Shown here piece after piece: positions 32,586 through 42,765 of a stretch of 64,000 bases of DNA. The notes beneath the pieces are model-generated. The model saw only the letters and a list, made by a program, of their open reading frames with translations, was not told where the DNA came from and did not search any database. Numbering within the stretch: position 1 is the first letter of the stretch; every line of letters starts with the position of its first letter. The stretch is taken from the NCBI RefSeq assembly GCF_016920785.2, contig NW_024609846.1, positions 109,544,831-109,608,830 of the forward strand. Direction: 5' to 3'. This DNA is from Ixodes scapularis. Lineage: Eukaryota; Arthropoda; Arachnida; Ixodida; Ixodidae. Both the position numbers and the translations under genes were made by a program.

Positions 32586-32988
32586 CACCCCCTCAGACAA
32601 GAATGTACCCCCAGACGCGCGTCCTTCCCCTATCGACACTCATGCACCGGCGGTGTATCCCCCTACCTGCCAAGAAACTGACGCCACTTCCGGCACCAGC
32701 CACTGAGCCTCCGGCACCACGGTAAAGCAGACCTGGGAAGAAACTGTGAAAAGCTCGAAGCCATCCAAAGGCCGCATCACCCAAGTTTCTGGGCAAGGAG
32801 CAGCTGTCCCGCCATCTTCAGGCTGCATGGAAGCCGCCGCCCCCTTCCCGCCGCATCCCTTCAAGTCCATTGTAACCATGATCTTCGCCGCCGCGCTCGA
32901 CCTGATCCACATCCTGCCAACATCGTTGTTCCGTAAGTTCCTGGAAGCCATCCTAGCGCTCGAGGGCATCATAGGGGCGCTGCTCTGA
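32586..32988 (+). pseudogene. LINE ORF1, C-terminal part after the LTR insertion
   Basis: Sequence resumes after the duplicated CACCC. A Pro-rich stretch with one stop (about 32704) leads to VKQTWEETVKSSKPSKGRI and a hydrophobic helix-rich end (LIHILPTSLFRKFLEAILAL) before a stop at 32986. It is in keeping with ORF1 C-termini of this LINE group, but I recognise no named domain. Confidence 0.6.
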
Positions 32989-33059
32989 AGCTCGACTGGC
33001 AGAGGTACCCTTAGCCCCGCTAAATCCTCAGTCAGTGCATCGGTCCCCTGCTAGAGGGC

Positions 33060-33730
33060 TACAACAGACCCGTGTGGCTTTACAATGGAACTGTGCTGCA
33101 CTGCTGACCAGAGTGGCAGAGTTGTCACCCTATCTTCAACAATGGAAGATACCCATTTTAGCTCTTTGCGCAGCTGGTCTCCCCGGAAATCACAGCATCC
33201 CTGGGTACTTCGCCTATACAAACCCTTCCATACCAAGCTTTCCAAACGACAGCGCTGCACTTTATATTTAGAAAGCTATCCCTCACCACGTCGTGGATGT
33301 CTCTGACCTCTGCACAGTTAACCGGGACCTCGTTGCGGTGCGTACTGAGATCGCCGGGTGGCACCTCACTATTATTTCAATTTATGTCCGCAGGGGGTGC
33401 TGCGGAGATCGCCGGTTTAGTGGATTCCCTGCGCACCTGACTCACCGATCCGGTTGTCATCTGTGGGGACTGGAACGCTCATCATGCTCTATGGGGTGAC
33501 ACCAGAGAAGACGCAAGGGGCAGGATGCTCGCAGATCAGTTTGCGGAACACAACCTTGTTGTGGCGAACGACGGTTCCCCGACTTTTTTCCGGCCTCCCT
33601 GCACTTTCAGTGCCATCGATTCCACTGTCATAGCGGGTTGCAGCCGACACTATGGGCAGTGATCACTTCCCAGTCTTTTTCTACATCATAGGCCTACAAC
33701 GTCTTGGGGTCCACGAGGTCTCAGTCATTC
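33060..33730 (+). pseudogene. LINE ORF2 endonuclease domain
   Basis: APE-type endonuclease blocks in order: LQWNCAALLTRVAEL at about 33084, IPILALCAAGLPGN, NRDLVAVRTEIAGWHLTIIS, VVICGDWNAHHALWGDT at about 33450, AIDSTVIAGC and GSDHFPVFF at about 33654. Asn, Asp and His active-site positions are therefore still visible (GDWN, SDH). At least three frame changes or stops separate the blocks, so no protein results. This domain nicks target DNA in live copies. Confidence 0.82.
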
Positions 33731-33770
33731 ACTGGGACCGGTTCCGAGTCAACCTAGGGCGATCCACGCG

Positions 33771-33842
33771 ACCCCTCCGATCCACACGGCCACACGACGC
33801 GGCGCCTCCGATCCACACGATCCACACGACCACACGACGCGG
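33771..33842 (+). repeat. Small tandem expansion within the LINE
   Basis: CCTCCGATCCACACG...ACCACACGACGCGGCG occurs twice in a row, the second with an extra ATCCACACG. It adds to the frame damage between endonuclease and RT. Confidence 0.75.
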
Positions 33843-33869
33843 CGAAGAAAGCAACAATCAAGGCAACCC

Positions 33870-35678
33870 TGCCTACATTCTTCCCTGCACCCGACCTGAC
33901 CCTCCTAAAACTTTGTGCAGAGAGACGGCGGGTCCAGCGACTTCTGGAACGTAAGGGTGGCGTGACCCTCAAGACCCTATTTAATAGGAATGACGCTGCA
34001 CTACGACGCTACGCCAAAAATTGCTGCAAGCGGCAGTGGAATTCGGTCTGCTCTTCGGTGGATGCAACCACGCCAGTCTGTCTGGGAAAAGAAGGTTCAG
34101 CCTCCCGTTCGCATCTCTGGCCCTATGCACGGGAAAGCTACAAATGACCCTGGCCGAAGACTTTGCCACTCATCTGCCACTGCCGTTTCCCAGCAAAACC
34201 CGCGCTGCCATGCGGATAAAACACCTTTCTGCATGGATCTCAGGGCGGAATCTGAACCCAGATCCGCCCTGAGAGCCTGCAAGCGACGAGGGGCATCGGG
34301 ACGAGACCCAGACGGGGTCACGACGCAAATGTTACAGAATCAGCCAGATTCACGTTTCCAGGAACTTCTTTCGTCGTTCAATGATATCTGGGCCTCATTT
34401 GAATTTCCAGCGCCATGGCGACTGGCATGGGTGGTCCCCGTACTCAAGAGTGGCAAACCCGCGGGAGAGTTATCCTTTCGGCCGGTGTCCCTCACCTCAT
34501 GCGTTGCCAAGCTCTTCGAGCGGCTGGTACACGCCCGCTTGATTTGGTGGCTGGAGGAACACCACCTTCTCCCGTTAAATATGACTGGGTTCAGGTCCCG
34601 TCTTTCCGCACAAGACAGCACCTGTACATTGTCAGTGCAGTACAGCATGCAGTAGCTAGTCGTAAGTGGCGTGGCGGCATTCTTCGACATCCAGGCCGTC
34701 TTCGACATTGTGGAACCGACGTCAGTCCTGGCTCAACTAACCTCTTGGGGTGTGACGGGAAGAGCTCAGGGCTTTCTCGAGGGTTTCCTCTCGAACCGAT
34801 CAATCCAAGTCAAACTGGGCAACACACTCAACCAGTCAAGACCGGTGCACCGTGGTCTACCCCAGGGCAGCGTCCTGTCGCCTCTACTCTTTCAAATCGC
34901 CATCGCGGGCCTCTCAGCCGCTTTTCCCAACTCAAGGATCCCGATTGGCATCTCTATGTACGCGGACGACTTATGCATCTGGGTCTCTGGCTTCCGGCAC
35001 CCGGCCTTAAGGGTCATAATGCAATATGCCATTAACAAGATCCAGGCCTTCCTCGAGAGCCAATGTCTTTCGATTTCCGGTCACAAGGCAGCCATGGACT
35101 TGCCAGGTAGCAATCGCCGGTTGCGGGAGGTCAAGCTCCAACTAGACTCACAGCCCCTGCGCCTTCTATCAAAGCTCCGCTTTCTCGGCATTACTCTTAA
35201 GAATCGCTGCAAGTGGCACGACCAGATAAAGGCCGTCACGGCTTCCACCATCTCTTTCCGGAACGCTGTGCGTCGGGTCGGAAGACAGAGCTGGGGCAAC
35301 TCTCCCCGATCCATGCTGACCCTTCATTCTTCTTTGGGGGTGAGCCGATTCATGTACAGCTTACTATACAGGAACCCCCTCCCCAGTCAGGCCAACGAAC
35401 TCGAACGGCTGCACCGTGCGGGCCTGCTAACATCGCTAGGCGTTCCCAGAAGCGCAAAAAACGAGAGGGTGTACGAAGAGGCCCGGTCGCTTCCTTTGCA
35501 GTTCCCAGCCTCCAAACGCCTTTTGCTACAGATCCTTCGTCTAGGGGAGACTCATCCTGGCCAGTCCCTGATCAAGAGGCTCAGGACCCGAGCTCAATCC
35601 AAACTTAGCCTCGTTACCCAGACCCTTGTCGTACTTGGATTGGAACCCCCCCCCCCCCCCCCCCCCCCCCCGAGATAA
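33870..35678 (+). pseudogene. LINE ORF2 reverse transcriptase
   Basis: RT blocks spread over frames: PWRLAWVVPVLKSGKP, FRPVSLTSCVAKLFERLVHA, then after a shift near 34660 AAFFDIQAVFDIVEPTSVL (first catalytic region, consensus DxxxAFD), VHRGLPQGSVLSPLLFQIAI and the YADD box in ISMYADDLCIW at about 34957. The thumb LLSKLRFLGITLKNRCKW follows. The last frame remains open for 335 codons (34671-35678) and runs into a 26-base C tract at 35646-35671, which probably expanded and broke the frame to RNase H. Confidence 0.86.
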
Positions 35679-35716
35679 CCAACCCGCACAGCACGACACC
35701 CCCTTGGGAGGCAGGC

Positions 35717-36262
35717 GTGCAGTTGGCCGAATTCCTATCCGGCGTCCGCAAGAAGGCCAACTCGCCCTCTCTGGTTCTCAAGGCAGCTGCACAAGAACAG
35801 CTAACAGCAAGGTACCTTCTAAACCTACACATACACACGGACGGTTTGGTGGACAGGGTTCGGCAAAGCAGCACGGCAGCCTATCACATCCCGAACTTCC
35901 GAAAAGACTGGTGCGCCCGCACTACCCTCATGGTGTCGTCCATGACCGTCGAACTACTGGCGATCACGGAAACCTTGGCTGCAACGAAGTCATTGCCCCC
36001 ACAACTAATCGTTGTCTTCACGGACTCCCGTGAAGGAATTCAGCGCATACGCAAGCCTGGCCCATGCCCAGCTGCCAACGAGGTGAGACGGGTAGTCCGC
36101 CAGCTTGAGGAACATGGACACTCCATCTCGCTCCAGTGGATCCCGTCCCATGTGGGCCTCCGCGGAAACGAGATCGTAGACCTCATAGCTTCCCGTGCCC
36201 ACGACCTCTCTTCTACAATAAGGGCGCCTCCTGATCCCAGACGCTACCAGCAAGCCATCTAG
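35717..36262 (+). pseudogene. LINE RNase H domain
   Basis: Blocks IHTDGLVDR (degenerate first Asp region), VELLAITETLAATKS (Glu), LIVVFTDSREGIQRI (Asp) and LQWIPSHVGLRGNEIVDLIAS (SHVG with last Asp) are the type I RNase H order found in I-group LINEs. A TDG sequence is present where TDGS is expected. The frame is open over 182 codons but is separated from the RT. Confidence 0.85.
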
Positions 36263-36366
36263 GCTTTCTTCTCGGACCATTCCACTGGGGGAGCTGAAAG
36301 CGGCCACCCTGCCTGACCCAGGGATTAAAACGGTCCGACGCGACGCTGCTCTTTTGTCTTACACTC

Positions 36367-36438
36367 TCAACAAAAGGGTTGTCGTAGGGTACTACACTTG
36401 GGTCAACAAAAGGGTTGTCGTAGGGTACTACACTTGGG
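36367..36438 (+). repeat. 36-bp tandem duplication in the LINE C-terminal region
   Basis: TCAACAAAAGGGTTGTCGTA... is directly repeated at 36403. In the coding frame it duplicates the 12 residues VNKRVVVGYYTW. It keeps frame, so it could predate inactivation. Confidence 0.88.
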
Positions 36439-36439
36439 G

Positions 36440-36960
36440 TAGTCAGAAGCCGTCACAGATATCGCTACCCCCCCCTTCGTTATACTAACAACCCCATGGG
36501 CAGTCACACGGCACGCAATCAGCAGGTAATCACAGTGAGCTTTTCTAGAGATTTGGTTAAATTCCTCGAGCACGACGCCAGCTGCCAGCTGTTTGCTGCT
36601 GTACATGGTAAAACCCGCGACGGAACGAAAAAGGACAACCGCAATACTTTTTATCTGCCTCGGGTTTTAGCAGGTGCCTACCAAGGTTGCCTGTACTTGT
36701 TTCTTTTCTGCCAGTTTAGGCGAACTGAGCCACACGCTTGTTTCGACCGGTTCAAATTTGAATAAATGATAACCAACGCCCAAAGAAAACAAGTTTCAAG
36801 TACTTTTTGAGATTTTTGAAGTGACTTTTACTATTGAACGACTGCATGCACTTGAATGTTCAATTCAAGAGTTTATAAAACGTGACTACAGCAGGCTTGT
36901 CACCTGCCAACAGGGTGCTAACCCTCAATGGCTCGAGCCCAGTGGGTAGTTAAGTAAGCC
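36440..36960. mobile_element. Possible insertion within the LINE C-terminal region
   Basis: The words GGGGTAGTCAGAAGCCGTCA (about 36437) and GGGGTAGTTACAGCCGTCA (about 36964) bracket about 510 bp that carry no LINE motif, as if a small element had inserted with a long duplicated flank. Identity of the brackets is imperfect and no terminal repeats are clear, so this is tentative. Confidence 0.35.
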
Positions 36961-36989
36961 TGTGGGGTAGTTACAGCCGTCAAAAAGCA

Positions 36990-37308
36990 CGATGACGAGG
37001 GGAGGTGCTCACTTTTTCTTAGAGTGTAGAACAGGAAGTGCATACACAGGGAGCCTCGTCCACCGGTTTCGGTGCAGAGACACTCTTCTCTGTCAGCGGT
37101 GTGCGGTCACCGAGGACGAGGCTGGGGTTGCCCTCGTCATGAGGAAGCTCGGAGGACGTTTCTCTCCGCCCTATTCTCACAACACATCCGACCAACGACA
37201 GCATCGGACGTAGTTTTTTTCCCTGAAGGTCCCAGGCGTAGAAGACGGACCATACAGTCCCTCCTACTGGGTTTCCTACGAGAGACCGGCCTAGCAAAGC
37301 ACATGTGA
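36990..37308 (+). pseudogene. LINE ORF2 C-terminal Cys motif and end
   Basis: HRFRCRDTLLCQRCAVTEDEA at about 37050-37115 retains the first half of the C-terminal zinc-knuckle seen in I/R1-group LINEs; the His and last Cys are lost to a frameshift. In the next frame RRTFLSALFSQHI runs to a stop at 37306. Confidence 0.68.
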
Positions 37309-38035
37309 CGCCCCTCCTGCTCTTCCGCTAACTGCCACCAGCCCAGTCCGGACTCGCTAACTGGCTCACTGAGACATGAATACTGCTGGTTTCTTTTGCC
37401 TCCGCCCCCCCCCCCCCCCCCTCTCCTCACCTATGACTAGGGTGTGTATTTTCCGGTCTTAACCGAAAAACACCGATAAACATCCGTCGGTGACGAAAAT
37501 ACAAAATCGGTTAAAACCGAAAAACACCGGTGGTTGGATATTTTCGCCCCGGTTAAAACCGAAAAACACCGGTCGTTGCACTTTTCCGACCTAGCGAAAC
37601 CCTTTCCCCGTAGAAGTTCGTCAAACGTGTTATCTCGTGGATCCTGCATTCTTTCAGTGTCTATACATGGCTTGCACGTGGCGTCAGTCCGCCCTCCTTT
37701 CTGGGGGTGAAAAGCGTCCAGTTAACGCAGTGAAAGCTAAGCTCTCACACGCCTTTCCCCCATTGTGTCGCCCATGGCCCCCTTTTGTGGAAAAATTAAC
37801 GCAGCGGAGGTATACGCTCTCACGTGCCTTTTCCCCATTGTGTCTGGCCAAGTAATGTCGGTGCAAGCCATGTATTCAGAGGTTGCTGTGGTTCCTGGAA
37901 GAGAATGCCAACGTCCGTGCCGTACAGGGCTACTGAACTTTCAGAACTGAGATGCGTTCCTTGTTATCTGTTTAGTTTCTATGGGCTTTTGGGGAAACGG
38001 AAAAAGGGTTTTGTTGGCGGGGGAGTTTTTCGCTG

Positions 38036-38045
38036 TATATAAAAG
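38036..38045 (+). promoter_or_regulatory. TATA box of the hAT element
   Basis: TATATAAAAG lies 131 bases before the ATG at 38167, in a sensible position for the element's own promoter. Confidence 0.5.
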
Positions 38046-38166
38046 AACCGTTCTGTAAAAAAATTTGCAGACGTGTCTGAGAAGGCGCGTCCGTCCTGCG
38101 TCTGCGGGTTCTCTCAACGCGAGACTTGCTTCCTTTCGTCGTCACGCGGAATAGAAGGGCACCAGG

Positions 38167-38601
38167 ATGGGAAGTAAGCGGAAAGCTCAGGATGACTACG
38201 CTACAGATTTCATGGATGAATCGTCGTTCTGGTTCCGCGTGCCAATTGTTAATCTGTGCATAAACGTGGAGCTGCCAGAGGGATTTGTGCCTTATGAAAG
38301 TATCTATTGGCTGGTCCTCCGAGACGAGAGCTAGCTGAGTGACCTAGAATCAGAGTTTCTTTGTTACCGCCAGTATGCTGTGACTAGCACCGTTGATCCA
38401 GTGTTATTTTGGAAACTTCATTTACCTGACTGGAGTCTACTGACCCAAGCCTGACTGGACATTTTGGGATTTCCTCTGTCCAGCGAAAATGTGGAGCGTG
38501 TGTTTTCAAAATTGCGGGTTGTGAACCGCAAGGAACGTGCTGCCATGATGAATGCAAACCTCTCAAAGTATGCTTGCATCCACTATAATAACCAAGTGTG
38601 A
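38167..38601 (+). pseudogene. Shortened hAT transposase, keeps the C-terminal dimerisation region
   Basis: The ATG at 38167 (MGSKRKAQDD) opens a single reading frame that runs to a stop at 38599, broken by two in-frame stops at 38332 and 38452. Its second half matches the hAT C-terminal dimerisation domain: YAVTSTVDPVLFWKL, then LDILGFPLSSENVERVFSKL with the hallmark S-x-x-x-E-R-x-F-S core, and ANLSKYACIH. The central catalytic RNase-H-like part is missing, so about 144 codons remain of the usual 500-700. It cannot transpose DNA. Confidence 0.83.
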
Positions 38602-38965
38602 GAAATATATGCTTTCTCGAGAAGTGTATGAAATATGTTAATAAAATTAGAACTCTCTGTCTGTGATCAATCGCATTTTTTTCCACCGATAATCACCGAT
38701 TTTAGCCTCGTCGTGAGACGTTCCACCAAAATACAGCGGTGTTTCGAAAATAAATAAACACCGAAAAACATCCGCCGATTTTTCTCACAAATAAACACGG
38801 GAAAGTACACACCCTACCTATGACCCATCTTTCTCCCCCTCCTCCTATTTCAGGTCGGAACAACGCTTGCACTTTTGGCAAAGCTAACCCTGCCCTTCCC
38901 CACATCATGACCCCCCCACCCCACCCCCTCTGTCGAGTCAGTCTCCCACGGTGTAAGATAATACC

Positions 38966-39366
38966 CTTCAGGTGAGGACAGCGCGCTCCTCGCGCGGTGC
39001 AGATAAAGTTCGCTTTTCACTCTCTCTCTCACCATGGTTTCAAGCGTCGCCGGCAGATGACTCGTCGACCCGTGGGCACGGCAAAGACGGCTCGTGCCAC
39101 CTCATGCTCCACACGCGCAGAGCTCCAGCGAGGTTGTCGCTCGTGCAGAAAGACCACGGTGCACCGGGGTGTCATGGCAACGAGATAATTTTTATTCGCT
39201 CTCACAAAGTTTCGCCGTTTGGCCGCCGGCACGATGTAAGATAATACTGTCAGCCGCGGGCACAGTGGCCGCGGAATGATGCAGCCTTTCGGATGCCCGT
39301 CGAACGAACACTATCTTATTCCTCGCGCCGCGCGTTCAGCCCCGCCGTGTCCTCACCTAAAGGGGT
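38966..39366. mobile_element. MITE with inverted ends AATACCCTT...AAGGGGTATT
   Basis: CAGGTGAGGACAGCGCG near 38970 pairs with TGTCCTCACCT ending 39359, and further in GCAGATAAAGTTCG with CGAACGAACACTATCTT. Arms are about 55 bp and imperfect. GTAAGATAATAC occurs at 38953 and again at 39235. The right end overlaps the left end of the next element, so either one inserted in the terminus of the other or they are related. Confidence 0.55.
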
Positions 39367-39526
39367 ATTCACACGAGGGAGAAATCCCGGGGATTTCTCC
39401 CCGGCACGCGCATCCCACGACGAAAACGTCAGGCTTTGCGATGGGCAAAGGCCTCGCGTTTTCATCTCGTGATACGCGCGTGTCGGGGAGAAATCCCCGG
39501 GATTTCTCCCTCGTGTGAATACCCCT
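39361..39526. mobile_element. PIF/Harbinger-type palindromic MITE, 166 bp
   Basis: Starts AGGGGTATTCACACGAGGGA and ends with the inverse; arms of about 70 bp are nearly perfect and include GGGGATTTCTCCCCGG. TAA flanks both sides (39358-39360 and 39527-39529), as expected for Harbinger 3-bp duplications. The whole element can fold as one hairpin. Confidence 0.82.
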
Positions 39527-39529
39527 TAA

Positions 39530-39666
39530 AGGGGTATTCACACGAGGGAGAAATTCCGGGGATTTCTCCCCGGCACGCGCGCATCACGAGATGAAAACGC
39601 GAGGCTTCTGTACATCGCAAAGCCTGGCCTTGGCGTTTTCGTCGTGGGATGCGCGTGCCGGGGAGA
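39530..39666. mobile_element. Second, 3'-truncated copy of the Harbinger-type MITE
   Basis: Begins AGGGGTATTCACACGAGG directly after the shared TAA. The right arm stops within CGGGGAGAAC at about 39666, where a T-rich stretch begins. It may have inserted into the first copy's own target triplet. Confidence 0.8.
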
Positions 39667-40500
39667 ACATTTTTTTTTTTCTTTTCTTTTCAGGAGCCTT
39701 TTATAGCAAGCGGACCGGTTCCCACCCGGTGCCGGTGCTCCGGTTAGGTTACCACTGCAAGGTATACATTACTCAATGGCATGTGAAAAGTATGAAAGCG
39801 TCTACGTTCCACCACTCAAGATGCAGCTATAAAATACCGAGAACTTAACCTGCATAGACTACATTAAACTGCTGATATATTACTTCGTTGTAAAAACTTA
39901 GTCACCGTCTTCGTCCTCGTTTTTTCGAGGGGGCAAGGGGATGGCCTGTCATTAGCCAGCTTGATTCAACGACGAAAATCGCAATTTTTATGATGGCGGC
40001 GTCCTTAAAAGAACGTCTTAAGAGTGGACGATGCGATCGTTGAGCTCGAAGAACAAATCGTCGTCCAAGCGTGAGCTAAGAATATCTGGAATCCAGAATG
40101 TTATTAATGTGCGCCATAAACAACATGAGCGTGACTTGTGTTGCCGAGGGTCATCGGCCGTACGACTTCCATGAAGTTCAAGGCGGACAAATGGCTGGAA
40201 AGTTTTCTGTGTCGGATAGGCACATATCCAGTGAGCAAAATATCGTCGGTTCGTTTAAGCGTTTATAGACACACACAGAGGAAGCGATTAACCATTTATG
40301 TTGAAAGAATAAGGTCAATCCCCGCTATTTTCCGGCATTATTGCTACGGTGTGAAAGGAAATGGGAAAACAAATCAAATAAGAGATGCTTTTTTTTGGTT
40401 GAACATGTAAAATAAATCACAGCGTGCGTAGGCAGCCCTGACTGAAGATCAAAATACGCAACTCTCTTTTGGATCAATTACGCATCGATGCAGGACATAA
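39667..40500. other. No supported gene
   Basis: No frame with recognisable domains. A short run of T (39669-39688) marks the break with the MITE above. Confidence 0.4.
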
Positions 40501-41680
40501 ATATCGGTGATGGGCCGAACTATTGCCGAATCGATTCGGCGCAGAATCTTGGAATCTGTCAAAACCGAAGTTTTGCCCAACTTTTCTAAAGATTCGGAAA
40601 GGACTCGGCAAAATACATTGTGGATTTTCTTTAATGCATATTGACACAGTTATTACTAAATAAGGCGATATTGTACAATATAATTGTATCGGTGTCGTTT
40701 TTGTGTGTTTACGGGCGATTTTACAGCGCCTTTTTGCAGAAGTGGTGTGACACCGAGGTTGGGTGGTAGCGTCCGCAGTCACGATACGCGAGTTTCGGTT
40801 TTGAGGCCTCATCAGTGCAAGCCTGCGAGCGCGTACATTGTTAAAACAAGGGCGGTAACACTGTGTTCTTACTTCCTCTGTGAGTCACCGTTTCGTGCTC
40901 GAAAATGAATGCAACCGCTGCTGGGCCTGAACCAGACGAGATAACAATATTACTGTCAATATGCAGCTTTTTCCTTTGAGTCACTTGACGCCAGATTTAC
41001 ATAAAAGTGTGTTTTGTATTTGCAACGTCTCGTTTTTAACTTTAAAAATGCCTGTTTCTAACCCTAGGACTCGCGCGGACGTTTAAAAAAAAAGGAAATA
41101 GTTACTAATGTCGGACGTGCAACGTCCAGCATGAGAGTTCTGTGTTTAGTTTTATGCGGATAGATGAAAACCACGAAATAACGCTAATTAAAAAACAAAA
41201 CAAAAAACAATATAATATTTTGTTTTGGTACAAACTACTTCTGAGCCGAAAACAAGATTGCTATATTTGTGAGGAGTGCTTTAATGTGCTAGTCAGTCAA
41301 TATTGCAAGTATCTCGTTGCATTCCTGGAAATATCAGATGAAAATCACGTTATCCAGAATGTACTGCATAATTGTCACTTCAGCAGTGGACTGCGTCGAT
41401 TCCTGGTTGATCTTCTGTTTTCGAGGCAGAACACTTTGAAGAGAACCACACTCACAAAGGCTAACAAACACGCAGCTACCATGTCGCCTACTCCGCAGCT
41501 CGTCGTAATCGATGGTAGCACTGCATTGTATGCAATCCATGGCCCCGTCGCGTTCTCGCGCCTGCGCAAACGTTTGCCGAATTTTCGCAGATACTTTGCC
41601 GAACTTTTCTTCAAAAGTTCGGCGTGTGCTGAACTTTGCCGAATCTAAAGTTCGGCAGATTCAGTTCATCTTTTATACTC
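40500..41680. mobile_element. Possible hAT-like element with GCCGAA motif clusters
   Basis: Many TTGCCGAA/TTCGGCA words cluster at both ends: GGGCCGAACTATTGCCGAAT near 40512 and ACTTTGCCGAATCTAAAGTT near 41635. Such end-clustered short motifs suggest a hAT. A 168-codon frame inside (41142-41648) has no recognisable domain, and part of it lies in the motif cluster, so I do not call it a gene. Exact ends and target duplication were not found. Confidence 0.4.
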
Positions 41681-42459
41681 TATCTCAAGATTTAAGTAAA
41701 ACGTTGTTCGAGGCATGGGCGTTGTTACACTCTAAGAAAAATGGGAGATAAACAATAGAAACGGCGCGTTTTTCTCCCATCGTCATACCCGCCCCCAAGC
41801 GGGCACGAGAAGGAAGGAAGGAACGCGACGTTTTTTCTAGTTGTCCAGGTAGACGGGAGAAAAGTTCCACCCTCCCGCCTCATCTCCTTTCGGTTTCGTC
41901 TTTTGAGCACATCGCGCGCGTTGTTTAATAAAAATTGTTGAGTTGATTGAGCTTCAGCGGAAGCGAAGGCCGCCTGTAATTCCGTCTCCCAGTCCAAACA
42001 TGCAGAACATCTCGACTGCATTGTCGTTTTAAGGCGCAGCCCGTTCACACATTTGCGACTCCTTAGAACCGAGCAACTTGAAACATTTTAGAATTTCTTA
42101 CGACTGGAGAACACACTGACACGCTGGCGCCATCTATGCGGAGACCCTCGAACTGCATTTCACTAGAGCGAAGGTTTGGCGGTATTTGCGAGGTCAAATG
42201 TATGTACTACTTATGCGAAATGTTTGCTTTTTAATATTGACAAAAGTTTATAAAGCCAAGAACGAAAGAATGATGCGCAAAAGAAATCGGAAATATACGG
42301 GACCGCCCAGTGTTCCACTGCTGCCCGATAGGTGGTGCCACTGTGTCATCTCGTCGTAAGAGATTTTAAGAGGTTTCAAGGCACTCGGTTTTAAGAAGTC
42401 GCACGTGTGTGACAGGGCCTTTAAGCGCCCGTTTCCGTGTTCGGCCGTGTCGGCGTAAC
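41681..42459. other. Repeat-derived stretch without a supported gene
   Basis: Contains TACACTCTAAGAAAAATGGGA at 41726, a terminal-looking motif that recurs elsewhere (22167, 43791, 47006, 55621). Nothing coding is recognised. Confidence 0.45.
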
Positions 42460-42765
42460 TGCGCTAACTTTAGCGGGAAAATTGACGTCACGTGGTCTCA
42501 ACACCAATTCAATTTCCTGCTAAATTTAGCGGGAAATTGACGTCACCTGTCCTCAACAGCAATTCAATTCCCTGCTAAATTTAGCGGGAAATAAAATTGA
42601 TGTTCACGTCACTTGACGTCGATTTTCCCGCTAAATTTAGCGGAAAAGACTCAATTTTTTCATAGAGGACGTGACATCAAGTCATGTGGCGTCATTTTCC
42701 CCGCTAAATTTAGTGGGGAAATTGAATTGGTGTTGAGCTCACGTGGCGTCCATTTTTCGATGGTC
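42460..42765. mobile_element. Palindromic element built of GCTAAATTTAGC units
   Basis: The palindrome GCTAAATTTAGC or a one-base variant occurs five times (about 42470, 42521, 42575, 42630, 42702), each edged by GGGAAA or TTTCCC. TGACGTCA occurs at about 42484 and 42539, and ACGTGACATCAAGTCATGTGG-like sequence lies near the right half. Overall symmetry around 42610 gives a foldback structure. No coding content. Confidence 0.75.

Larger units (their letters stand above)
37438..38816 (+). mobile_element. hAT transposon with perfect 8-bp target duplication, 1379 bp
   Basis: Ends are TAGGGTGTGTATTTTCC and, inverted, TAGGGTGTGTACTTTCC. The flanks CCTATGAC at 37430-37437 and 38817-38824 match perfectly. 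Near the left end the word AACCGAAAAACACCG occurs at 37461, 37515 and 37557, and CACCGAAAAACATCCGCCG lies near the right end; such subterminal motif clusters are transposase-binding sites in studied hAT elements. Inside is a short transposase relative (38167-38601), so it is an internally deleted, non-autonomous copy. Confidence 0.92.
28321..38965 (+). mobile_element. I/R1-group non-LTR retrotransposon with RNase H, multiply interrupted
   Basis: The order ORF1 with three Cys-rich knuckles, APE endonuclease, RT (YADD), RNase H and a C-terminal Cys motif fits I-group LINEs. A gag-only LTR element splits ORF1 (29748-32585) and a hAT element splits the 3' region (37438-38816). The limits are approximate: ORF1 starts at 28630 and the 5' UTR probably reaches back to about 28320; the 3' end lies somewhere before 38966. 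Many stops and frameshifts plus tandem expansions show it is dead. Confidence 0.82.

Noticed and set aside
37012..37030. TTTTTCTTAGAGTGTAG as another ACACTCTTAAAA end motif
   Set aside because: It lies inside LINE coding sequence and fits the reading frame, so it is probably chance.
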